Below, one piece after another: positions 50,791 to 59,375 of a stretch of DNA of 64,000 bases. Position numbers and translations under genes: made by a program. This stretch comes from Pelosinus sp. (GTDB taxonomy: Bacteria > Bacillota > Negativicutes > DSM-13327). The stretch lies in assembly GCA_029239675.1 (NCBI GenBank), contig JARBUM010000007.1, forward strand, positions 1 through 64,000, given 5' to 3'. Every line of letters starts with the position of its first letter. Positions within the stretch are counted from its first letter, which is position 1. The notes beneath the pieces are model-generated. The model did no database searches and had not been told where the DNA came from. It saw only the letters and a program-made list of their open reading frames with translations.

Positions 50791-51336
50791 ATGTATAATA
50801 TTATTTCATTTACTGGCCCAAGTGGGTCAGGAAAGACGACAATACAAAAATATGTAGGTACCGATCCAATTATCACTTATACCTCAAGGGAGGCAAGAAA
50901 GGGAGAAATTGACGGAGTACACTATCACTTTACAACTCGTGAAACAATACTGGCGATGAAAGACAAGGGGGATCTACTGGAATTTACCGAGTATAGCGGT
51001 AATCTTTATGCATCAGACTTGAAGTCCATTCACGAAATATTAGACAAGAATAAAATAGGCTCAATTGTAGTAGATGTTCATGGTGCTAGAGAATTGAAAA
51101 AACACTTTAATGAAAGAGCGTTATTAGTGGGAATTTTTGCATCGAAGGATGAATGTAGAGAAAGAATATATAGCCGGAGTGATAGTAACATTGAGAAAAG
51201 GCTTGCCTCTTATGAGGAAGAAGTTCAAGGGATGCTAGGAATCTGTGATTTTGTTATTATTAATTCCACAGAGAATTGGTTGAAAAATAAAAAAATCCTT
51301 CAATGGCTGCGTCAAGGCTTACTTAAAATTAACTAA
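50791..51336 (+). CDS. Guanylate kinase-like P-loop protein
   Basis: This 181-residue protein has TGPSGSGKTT (P-loop) and a guanylate-kinase-like TSREARKGEIDGVHYHF segment, where housekeeping GMK has TTRKPRPGEVDG. GMP-binding tyrosines YSGNLYA are present. It is about 25 residues shorter than housekeeping Gmk, so it is probably a paralogue with a specialised nucleotide or regulatory role. It lies upstream of the TyrR-type regulator, but no shared function is evident. Confidence 0.8.
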   Translation: MYNIISFTGPSGSGKTTIQKYVGTDPIITYTSREARKGEIDGVHYHFTTRETILAMKDKGDLLEFTEYSGNLYASDLKSIHEILDKNKIGSIVVDVHGARELKKHFNERALLVGIFASKDECRERIYSRSDSNIEKRLASYEEEVQGMLGICDFVIINSTENWLKNKKILQWLRQGLLKIN

Positions 51337-51419
51337 TATTTCTAGAGAAGACATAAAAGAAGATTTTCTAAAAAATGAGATTGATCTAGAAACTACAAGC
51401 AAAAAAGGAAGTGGGAAGC

Positions 51420-52970
51420 ATGCGACTGCGGATGCCTTGCATTGACCGTGTAGGATTAGTTCGGGATATTAGCATCATACTGGAAGAACGTAAGATTAAC
51501 ATCGTTGCCATTGAAGTAGAACAAGAGGCTATTTTTTTAGAGTGTCATGGTGTACCTACGGAGATGAGGCAGGAACTTATTGAGGTGCTAGGAAAGGTAG
51601 TGGACGTACATAAAGTGGAAAAAACCCGCTTTATGCCTTCAAAGGAACGCGCCGAGCAACTTGATGCCGTATTAACTTCAGTACGTGATGGAATTTTAGT
51701 TGTGAATTGTGATGGTAAGATTATTCAATGCAATGCGGCAGCAGCACGCATTCTAAACTTATTGGATGGGAAAATCACAGGGGAAAAAATAGAAGATCAT
51801 CTCGCTAACAATCTACTGGTATCAGAGACCTTGAAAACAGGCTTCTCTTATCGCGACCGGGAAGTGTTTGTTGAATGTATCGGTAGTTATTGTGTAATTA
51901 GTACCATCCCACTTAAAGATAATAATAATGAAGTGATTGGGGTTGTAGCGGTACTTAGGGATATTAGGGATGTAAGGGACTTGGTACAGAAAATGACAGC
52001 TTCCTTACCTGTAGATTTTGGCGACATTACCTGCTCCAGCTTGGTAATGAAGGAATTGATTCTTCAGTCTCGTAGGTATGCTCTAAGTGACTCTACCGTT
52101 CTGATTCGAGGAGAGACGGGTACTGGTAAGGAACTTTTTGCTCGGGCATTACATAGTGGCTCTATGAGGTCACAAGGTACCTTCGTGCCAATTAACTGTG
52201 CTGCAATTCCTGAGACCTTAATGGAGAGTGAACTTTTTGGATATGAAGAAGGCGCTTTTACAGGGGCTGTGAAGGGAGGAAAGCCAGGGCTATTTGAATT
52301 ATCCAATGGAGGTACTCTATTTCTTGACGAAATTGGAGAAATGTCCGTGCATTTGCAAGTGAAACTATTGCGGGTACTTCAGGAACGGAAGGTGCGGCGT
52401 TTAGGCAGTTCTCGAGAAGTAGGGGTGGATGTGCGCGTGATCACTGCTACGAATCGCAATCTGGAAGAAATGGTGGCCCGTGGCGCTTTTCGCGAAGATT
52501 TATATTATCGTTTAAATGTGATTCCTCTCACGCTGCCGCCTCTTCGGGAACGTCCCGAGGATATTAGTTTGCTAGCTAAATATTTCTTACAGCGTTTTGC
52601 TGATAAAATGCGTCGCCCAGTGAATGGTTTTACAAAAGAGGCAATAGAACGGCTACAGGAGTACGATTGGCCTGGTAATGTGCGGGAATTGGAAAATATT
52701 ATTGAGCGGGCAGTGAATTTGGTGGACGGCCCTCAAGTCCATCCAGAACACATTTGTCTAGGGAGAATTGCAGCGACTAAAAGTCCGTTATCTACCATAC
52801 AGTTCGAGACATATCAGAGTTTGAAGGAACGTCTAGCTGAGGCAGAACGAGCCATTTTAAAGGAAACCTTAAAACGTTATCGTTCTTCTCGGCGAGTTGG
52901 GTCTGTTTTGGACTTATCTCATACCGCTGTATTAAAAAAAATGCGGAAATATAATTTGGTTGATGTTTAA
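51420..52970 (+). CDS. TyrR-type sigma-54-dependent regulator
   Basis: This 516-residue protein has an N-terminal ACT-like domain (about 1-75), a PAS domain (about 80-190) and an AAA+ domain (about 205-440). The AAA+ part shows GETGTGKE, EGAFTGAVKGG and LFLDEIGEM. A C-terminal TyrR-like helix-turn-helix (VLDLSHTAVLKKMRKYNL) ends it. The intact GAFTGA loop means it should drive sigma-54, unlike E. coli TyrR. The ATG at 51420 follows AAAGGAAG. It lies just upstream of the tyrosine phenol-lyase promoter and is its probable, aromatic-amino-acid-responsive activator. Confidence 0.92.
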   Translation: MRLRMPCIDRVGLVRDISIILEERKINIVAIEVEQEAIFLECHGVPTEMRQELIEVLGKVVDVHKVEKTRFMPSKERAEQLDAVLTSVRDGILVVNCDGKIIQCNAAAARILNLLDGKITGEKIEDHLANNLLVSETLKTGFSYRDREVFVECIGSYCVISTIPLKDNNNEVIGVVAVLRDIRDVRDLVQKMTASLPVDFGDITCSSLVMKELILQSRRYALSDSTVLIRGETGTGKELFARALHSGSMRSQGTFVPINCAAIPETLMESELFGYEEGAFTGAVKGGKPGLFELSNGGTLFLDEIGEMSVHLQVKLLRVLQERKVRRLGSSREVGVDVRVITATNRNLEEMVARGAFREDLYYRLNVIPLTLPPLRERPEDISLLAKYFLQRFADKMRRPVNGFTKEAIERLQEYDWPGNVRELENIIERAVNLVDGPQVHPEHICLGRIAATKSPLSTIQFETYQSLKERLAEAERAILKETLKRYRSSRRVGSVLDLSHTAVLKKMRKYNLVDV

Positions 52971-53003
52971 ACAGAGTATGTCTACTTGGTTTCGAGAATA
53001 GAC

Positions 53004-53034
53004 ATTGGAAACTTTTTGCAGTATTGGAAACTTT
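53004..53034 (+). promoter_or_regulatory. Direct repeats, possible activator sites
   Basis: ATTGGAAACTTT occurs twice (53004-53015, 53023-53034), 19 bases apart, about 90 bases before the sigma-54 promoter. This placement suits binding of the adjacent TyrR-type protein. They do not match the E. coli TyrR box. Confidence 0.45.
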
Positions 53035-53070
53035 CTTACAACAAAAGATTGCCAAACCATGAAATAGTAG

Positions 53071-53120
53071 TGTGCCAGTTCAAGTACAATCGTACTTTTG
53101 AACTTGGCATACTTTTTGCA
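53071..53120 (+). promoter_or_regulatory. Sigma-54 promoter overlapping a palindrome
   Basis: TGGCATACTTTTTGCA (53105-53120) is a good -24/-12 promoter with GG and GC 12 bases apart. The -24 half is also the right arm of an inverted repeat, GTGCCAGTTCAAGTAC-AATC-GTACTTTTGAACTTGGCAT (53071-53110 region), which could be a repressor or hairpin site. Confidence 0.85.
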
Positions 53121-53198
53121 ATTATATAAAGTAAGCTTACAGAATACTACCCGGAGTTTTAGGTAGTAGGTCAAATATGTAGCTAGGAAAATAATTAA

Positions 53199-54605
<1,407 letters not shown>

Positions 54606-54638
54606 TATCTTCTTATTGATTCATTAGTAGTTTAGTAA

Positions 54639-54684
54639 AGCTCTATTTGAAAAAGTCTAACTTTTTTAAATAGAGCTAATTTTA
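54639..54684 (+). terminator. Intrinsic terminator after tpl
   Basis: AGCTCTATTTGAAAAAG pairs with CTTTTTTAAATAGAGCT and is followed by AATTTTAG. It separates tpl from the permease gene, so read-through or a second promoter would be needed for the latter. Confidence 0.85.
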
Positions 54685-54772
54685 GAAATATGCCAGAAAT
54701 ACAGGAATGTAGAGTCAATAGGTGGAAAAGGTACCTCTTAGGATGGGTTTTTATTTAGGAGGAGGATGACCA

Positions 54773-56167
54773 ATGGATATTTTTCGCACCAAAAGTGTTA
54801 CGATAATGGAAAATGAAGCAAAGACACATTCCCTTAAAAAGACCATGGGAGCCTTAGACATTATATTAATTGGGATCGGTGTAATTATCGGTACAGGAAT
54901 TTTTGTTCTAACTGGTGTAGCAGCTGCTAAGTACGCTGGTCCTGGTATTATGTTATCCTTTGTTATATCGGGTATTACATGTGCTTTCGTGTGCCTTGCC
55001 TATGCGGAACTGGCTTCTATGGTTCCCATTGCTGGTAGTGCTTATACTTATACGTATACATCCCTAGGTGAGGGAATTGCCTGGCTGGTTGGTTGGAATT
55101 TAGTACTGGAATATTCCGTAGGAGCAAGTGCTATCGCAGGCGGTTGGTCAGCGTATACTGTTGGCTTACTCAAATCCGCAGGTATTGATATACCCTTGGC
55201 ATTAACCGCCGTTCCGGCAGATGGAGGCATTGTCAATTTACCAGCTGTTCTGGTTACGTTGTTTATGACTTGTTTGCTAGTTCTAGGCGTAAAAGAAAGT
55301 GTGACAGTCAATAGGGTATTGGTAGCCGTAAAACTAGGAGCTATTTTTATATTCTTGCTAATGGCTGGTCCTAAAGTGAATACAGCTAATTGGACACCTT
55401 TTATGCCATTTGGTTTTGCAGGAGTTTCCGCGGGAGCTGCGGTTATATTCTTTGCTTATCTTGGTGTTGATTCTATTGCTACCGCTGCTGAAGAAACTAA
55501 GAATCCTAGACGTGATATGCCCATTGGTATTATCGGATCTTTAGCAGTATGTACTGTTTTATATATTGCAGTAGCTGCCGTTATGACGGGGGTGGTGCCT
55601 TATTATCAATTAAATAATGCAGAACCTGTAGCTTTTGTTCTACGCACTCTTGGTTATAATTTTGGCTCTGCTTTAGTCGGTACGGGAGCTATTTGCGGAC
55701 TTTCTACTGTATTATTAGTCATGATGTATGCACAAACCAGGGTGTTTTTTACCATGTCTAGGGATGGACTTATTCCAGCAGTAGTTGGGAAAATTCATTC
55801 TAAATATAGGACTCCTCACGTTATTACCATTATAGTAGGTGTGGGTGTAGCACTCATTAGCGGTTTCACTCCTATCGGCATTGTCGCTGAAATGTGTAGT
55901 ATTGGTACCTTATTTGCTTTTGTCATTGCAACCATTGGTGTAGTTGTTCTTCGTAGAACCAAACCGGATATGGAACGTCCCTTCCGTTGTCCTGCAGTAA
56001 ACATTGTTGTTACACTGGCAGTGCTTTGCTGCTTTTATATCATGTATAATTTGGCCTTTGCAACCTGGATTCGGTTCTTTATCTGGAGTGGGATTGGTTT
56101 AGTCATTTATTTTACATATGGCTATTCTCATAGCAATTTACATGAGAGTAACAAAAAAGATATATAG
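54773..56167 (+). CDS. APC-family amino acid permease
   Basis: This 464-residue protein has twelve predicted membrane segments. It shows the APC signature GIGVIIGTGIFVLTG in segment 1 and a conserved AEETKNPRRDMPIGI loop after segment 6, like YfnA/CAT-type transporters. Substrate range in this group is broad. Its position after tyrosine phenol-lyase suggests uptake of tyrosine or another amino acid, but this is inference. GGAGGAGG precedes the ATG. A terminator follows. Confidence 0.9.
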   Translation: MDIFRTKSVTIMENEAKTHSLKKTMGALDIILIGIGVIIGTGIFVLTGVAAAKYAGPGIMLSFVISGITCAFVCLAYAELASMVPIAGSAYTYTYTSLGEGIAWLVGWNLVLEYSVGASAIAGGWSAYTVGLLKSAGIDIPLALTAVPADGGIVNLPAVLVTLFMTCLLVLGVKESVTVNRVLVAVKLGAIFIFLLMAGPKVNTANWTPFMPFGFAGVSAGAAVIFFAYLGVDSIATAAEETKNPRRDMPIGIIGSLAVCTVLYIAVAAVMTGVVPYYQLNNAEPVAFVLRTLGYNFGSALVGTGAICGLSTVLLVMMYAQTRVFFTMSRDGLIPAVVGKIHSKYRTPHVITIIVGVGVALISGFTPIGIVAEMCSIGTLFAFVIATIGVVVLRRTKPDMERPFRCPAVNIVVTLAVLCCFYIMYNLAFATWIRFFIWSGIGLVIYFTYGYSHSNLHESNKKDI

Positions 56168-56191
56168 CTAATTAAATCGGTCATAGTTTTG

Positions 56192-56235
56192 AAGCTCAGC
56201 TTTGCCTAATGCAAAACTGAGCTTTATTTTTTTTA
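56192..56235 (+). terminator. Intrinsic terminator after the permease
   Basis: AAGCTCAGCTTTGC pairs with GCAAAACTGAGCTT and is followed by ATTTTTTTTTT. Confidence 0.9.
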
Positions 56236-56313
56236 GCAGCAGCTCTATAGGTAGCTGTTTTCTTTACATTCGCATACACTGTCATAGTATTGAAATTAGA
56301 AAGGGGGAAGTTT

Positions 56314-57720
56314 ATGATTGAACTTACTTCTTTACACTGGATGTTCACTAGTTTTATTCTCTTGATTATTCTTACTATGGTAATGCGCAGAGATACTAGT
56401 TTGGTATGTATTTTGGGGATATTTTTAATAGGCTATGTGGCAAAAGGATCACTAAATCAGGCCGTTATTGGGATATTCAATAGTTTCGTCTATGCTATCA
56501 ATGAATTGTCAGGTACTATTTTGGTTATTTCTCTCATTGTAGCTATGAGCAAGGCCTTGTTACATACAGGAGTAAATGAAATTATGGTAGAGCCCTTTGC
56601 TAAAGTGATTCGCACTCCTAGTATGGCATATTGGATAATTGGATTGTTCATGATGGTTATTTCTTTATTTTTCTGGCCGTCACCAGCAGCGGCACTTATG
56701 GGAGCGGTATTACTGCCTGTTAGCCGCCGCGTAGGATTACCAGCGATGGGAGTGGCTGTGGCTATGAATTTGTTTGGTCACGGTATTGCTTTATCAGGAG
56801 ACTGGGTAATCCAAGGAGCACCGAAATTGACTGCAGCTGCCGCGGGCATCCCCGTACAGGATGTAGTGAATGCGAGTATACCATTGGTTATTGTAATGGG
56901 CCTAGTAACTGTTAGTGTTGCTTATTGGATGCTCAGACGCGATATGATAAGTGGCAAGCTGAGTGTGGAAAATGAAGCTGTGGTAGTTAGTTATCGGGAC
57001 GGCATTGAAGAGACCACTGCTGTATATCATCAGCTCTCAAATGTAATGAAAAAATGGATAGCAGCTATGGTACCAATTCTCTTTGGTCTTGATGTGGTAG
57101 CTTTGTATATGTTTAATCTTCGAGGGGGAGATGCGACTGCTTTAATTGGTGGAACCTCAATCTTGATTATGATTATTATTGCACTTGTGGCTCATCGAGG
57201 AAAAGGAATTGAAAAATCTACTATTTATCTGCTTGAAGGTTTCAAGTTCGGTATCACTGTTTTTGGGCCGATTATTCCGATTGCTGCCTTTTTCTATTTA
57301 GGAGATAGCGGTTTCACTGCTATTTTTGGTAAAATATTACCGTTAGAATCTCAAGGTTTAGTTAATGATCTAGGTCTAGCCATGGCTCAGAGCGTTTCTA
57401 TAAGTCCGGCAATTGGGGCATTTACCATCATGGCCGTTGGCGTCATCACAGGCTTGGATGGCTCTGGATTTTCAGGAGTATCTCTCGTTGGCTCTCTAGC
57501 TAAACTTTTCTCTGTTTCCATTGGCTCTGGTATAGGGACTCTTACAGCATTAGGGCAAATTGCTGCCATCTTTACTGGAGGAGGGACTTTAGTACCTTGG
57601 AGCTTAATCGCCGCCGCAGCCATATGTAATGTAAGTCCTTTTGAATTAGCACGGCGTAACTTGTTGCCCGTTATGATTGGTTTGTTTGTAACAACCATTG
57701 TGGCTATCGTCTTGATTTAA
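56314..57720 (+). CDS. Ion-transporter-superfamily membrane protein
   Basis: This 468-residue protein has about eleven to twelve membrane segments and a glycine/serine-rich second half (GVITGLDGSGFSGVSLVGSL, then AIFTGGGTLVPW). It resembles ion-transporter-superfamily carriers such as NhaC- or gluconate-type permeases, but no substrate signature can be read. The ATG at 56314 follows AAGGGGGAAG; a TTG at 56290 lies upstream of that site. Its place after the tpl and permease genes hints at export or uptake of a related small molecule or ion. Confidence 0.75.
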   Translation: MIELTSLHWMFTSFILLIILTMVMRRDTSLVCILGIFLIGYVAKGSLNQAVIGIFNSFVYAINELSGTILVISLIVAMSKALLHTGVNEIMVEPFAKVIRTPSMAYWIIGLFMMVISLFFWPSPAAALMGAVLLPVSRRVGLPAMGVAVAMNLFGHGIALSGDWVIQGAPKLTAAAAGIPVQDVVNASIPLVIVMGLVTVSVAYWMLRRDMISGKLSVENEAVVVSYRDGIEETTAVYHQLSNVMKKWIAAMVPILFGLDVVALYMFNLRGGDATALIGGTSILIMIIIALVAHRGKGIEKSTIYLLEGFKFGITVFGPIIPIAAFFYLGDSGFTAIFGKILPLESQGLVNDLGLAMAQSVSISPAIGAFTIMAVGVITGLDGSGFSGVSLVGSLAKLFSVSIGSGIGTLTALGQIAAIFTGGGTLVPWSLIAAAAICNVSPFELARRNLLPVMIGLFVTTIVAIVLI

Positions 57721-57731
57721 TTTGTAAAGAA

Positions 57732-57772
57732 AATAAATGCTCTACAACTTTAAAAATTGTAGAGCATTTATT
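57732..57772. terminator. Bidirectional hairpin terminator
   Basis: AATAAATGCTCTACAA and TTGTAGAGCATTTATT form a 15-bp stem. The ATGCTCTACAA core repeats that at 6000-6032. Confidence 0.85.
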
Positions 57773-57878
57773 TATAGAATTTAGGTTGAATTTTAGTCTC
57801 ATTGGAATTCAAGCCCAATATATGTTATAGTTTTTATAGTCATTTAATAAGAGTATCTTTATCACATTAGAATTAGGG

Positions 57879-58472
57879 GTGATTGTTATAAATAGCGCAG
57901 ATCAATCCAATGGGATTAGTAGTTGGATGCAAAAAGATAAGGTAGAGCAGGCTTTACTAGTGGGAGTCCATGGGGCACCTGAGTTGAAATATGACGAGAA
58001 AGTACAATACCTTGGCGAGTTTAGGGAACGAATTCTAAGAAAATTGACCAAAAATCAAGTAAGAGAAAAAGCTATTTATCCGGAAATCCTTCAGGCACTA
58101 AAGGGTAAGAAGGCAGACAAGCTAATCATCAATGGGAGTATAGACTATCGTTTTATCGAAAAATATAAAGAACTGGCAACAGATCTTAATAAAACAAGTA
58201 CTGTACGTAGTGATCCTGGTTTTCAGGGGGATACAGGACTCATTGTTATCAGTAATGAGGCAGTAGAGGTACAGGATATTACTGTTGAAGACAGGAGTAG
58301 TCGCTTAAGACGTTTGGGAGTTCCAGCTGATCTCATTGAGACAGCTGGACAAAAGGTATGTACGGAATGTTTGAGCAAAATTGCCGAAGCAGATAAAAAT
58401 GAGCTAATAAACTATCAGCAATTAACCTGGATTGACCGATTAGCTGGCGATAGATGTCCAGGACACAAATGA
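57879..58472 (+). CDS. YueI-like (DUF1694) protein with Cys-rich C-terminus
   Basis: Residues 17-140 resemble Bacillus YueI (VEQALLVGVHGAPELKYDEK, LGEFRERILRKLTKNQV, KLIINGSIDYRFI). YueI is about 132 residues; this protein has 197, with an added C-terminal part containing VCTECLSKI and a final DRCPGHK that could hold zinc. The start is uncertain: GTG 57879 has its purine-rich stretch overlapping it, and ATG 57927 matches the YueI start. The function of the family is unknown. Confidence 0.75.
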   Translation: MIVINSADQSNGISSWMQKDKVEQALLVGVHGAPELKYDEKVQYLGEFRERILRKLTKNQVREKAIYPEILQALKGKKADKLIINGSIDYRFIEKYKELATDLNKTSTVRSDPGFQGDTGLIVISNEAVEVQDITVEDRSSRLRRLGVPADLIETAGQKVCTECLSKIAEADKNELINYQQLTWIDRLAGDRCPGHK

Positions 58473-58556
58473 GATATACATACTTGTATGTTTAAAAATA
58501 AAATGTTATTATGTATTCATTAAGGTTATTATGAATACATAAAATTTCATACATTG

Positions 58557-58711
58557 AGATAGGTGCCCCAAGGGGCTTAATAGGGAAGTCCGGTTAATGC
58601 CGGCGCGGTCCCGCCACTGTAATGAGGAGTAAACCCAAGTTATACCACTGAAACGAGAGTTTTGGGAAGGTTTGGGCAAACGATGATCCAGAGCCAGGAG
58701 AACTGCCTATT
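58557..58711 (+). promoter_or_regulatory. Cobalamin riboswitch
   Basis: The aptamer shows the class hallmarks: GGTGCC at 58562, AATAGGGAAGTCCGGTTAATG then CCGGCGCGGTCCCGCCACTG, and GAGCCAGGAGAACTGCCT near the end. A terminator follows 77 bases later, with a second and third beyond. It should respond to adenosylcobalamin or another corrinoid. Unlike usual cases, no clear cobalamin or cobalt gene follows on this strand before 59 kb, where minus-strand genes begin. Confidence 0.95.
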
Positions 58712-58740
58712 TGATAATCACCGATTTTTACCCACGAGCG

Positions 58741-58956
58741 ATGGGGAGGGGATTAAGTGCACAGCAAAAGTTGTATTGTACTTATATCCTGGCGTTTTTA
58801 ACGCTGGGATTTTTTGTAGGTATGGCTGTGATGCTCTTAATTGTTTCTCCCGACCAGTGGTCGGGAGATTTTTATTTGTTATGTGACTGTTTCGTATCTG
58901 GTACGGAATGGCTAACATATGATTCAAACTTTCATTATCCAATTGTTTTGTTGTGA
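58741..58956 (+). CDS. Doubtful small membrane protein after the riboswitch
   Basis: This 71-residue frame contains one good membrane helix (YILAFLTLGFFVGMAVMLLI). It has no ribosome site before its ATG, and two terminator hairpins lie inside it. GGGGAGGGG lies inside the frame, and a GTG 5 bases after it opens only a 14-codon frame (58757-58801) that stops in the terminator loop. A one-base slip would join the two frames, so this may be a decayed target gene. I keep it as a low-confidence call. Confidence 0.25.
   Translation: MGRGLSAQQKLYCTYILAFLTLGFFVGMAVMLLIVSPDQWSGDFYLLCDCFVSGTEWLTYDSNFHYPIVLL
58788..58816 (+). terminator. Riboswitch expression-platform terminator
   Basis: CCTGGCG-TTTTTAA-CGCTGGG (seven pairs, two of them G-T) is followed by ATTTTTTG. 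It is the first terminator downstream of the cobalamin aptamer. Confidence 0.75.
58846..58875 (+). terminator. Second intrinsic terminator
   Basis: TCTCCCGAC-CAGTG-GTCGGGAGA followed by TTTTTATTTG. Confidence 0.88.
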
Positions 58957-58977
58957 GTTGTCTTGGGAAGGGCAACG

Positions 58978-59006
58978 AAGTTCCGTGTAAACGGAACTTT
59001 TTTTTT
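58978..59006 (+). terminator. Third intrinsic terminator
   Basis: AAGTTCCGT-GTAA-ACGGAACTT followed by nine or more T. It ends whatever is transcribed from the riboswitch promoter. Confidence 0.92.
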
Positions 59007-59023
59007 GCTAACAGGGAGTGCTC

Positions 59024-59062
59024 TTTTCTCTTGTTCTCTGCGCCTCTGTGGTTTAAAAAGAT
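59024..59062. repeat. Dispersed CAGAG repeat, half copy 5
   Basis: CTCTTGTTCTCTGCGCCTCT then GTGGTTTAAAAAG is the right arm and tail of the family. No left arm is visible. Confidence 0.5.
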
Positions 59063-59081
59063 GTTAGAGTAAAACTTAGGA

Positions 59082-59351
59082 CTAAAATAGTAGCTCAACA
59101 ATTTCTTTCATTTGTTTATTTACTACCTTGTAGCTGATCTCTAGGCCTTTTCTTTCTCCTTCAATAATGCCTGCAGACTTTAATTTGGCAAGATGCTGAG
59201 ATACGGTAGATTGTGGCAAATTAAGACATTCTTGCATTTTGCTTACATTACATTGTTGATTAATTAATCCTCTTATAATGCATAGTCTTACTGGATGAGC
59301 GATTGCTTTGAGTAACTCACTCTTTTGTATATAGTTTTTCATATCTTCCAT
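59082..59351 (-). CDS. ArsR-family repressor
   Basis: This 89-residue winged-helix protein has the ArsR core AIAHPVRLCIIRGL and NLPQSTVSQHLAKLKSAGII. Cys residues near 24, 34 and 42 (RLCII, QQCNV, QECLN) could sense a metal, polysulfide or oxidant. The usual ELCVCDL metal motif is not present. AAGGTGAT precedes the ATG. It sits just downstream of, and in line with, the CoA-disulfide reductase fusion, so the two are probably one transcript and the repressor may control that gene. Confidence 0.9.
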   Translation of the reverse strand: MEDMKNYIQKSELLKAIAHPVRLCIIRGLINQQCNVSKMQECLNLPQSTVSQHLAKLKSAGIIEGERKGLEISYKVVNKQMKEIVELLF

Positions 59352-59375
59352 GTTATCACCTTCAGCTTTTGTTAA

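Noticed and set aside
58718-59101. A 127-codon minus-strand frame opposite the cobalamin riboswitch
   Set aside because: It lies antisense to the conserved aptamer 3' end and three terminators, with biased, low-complexity content and no ribosome site.
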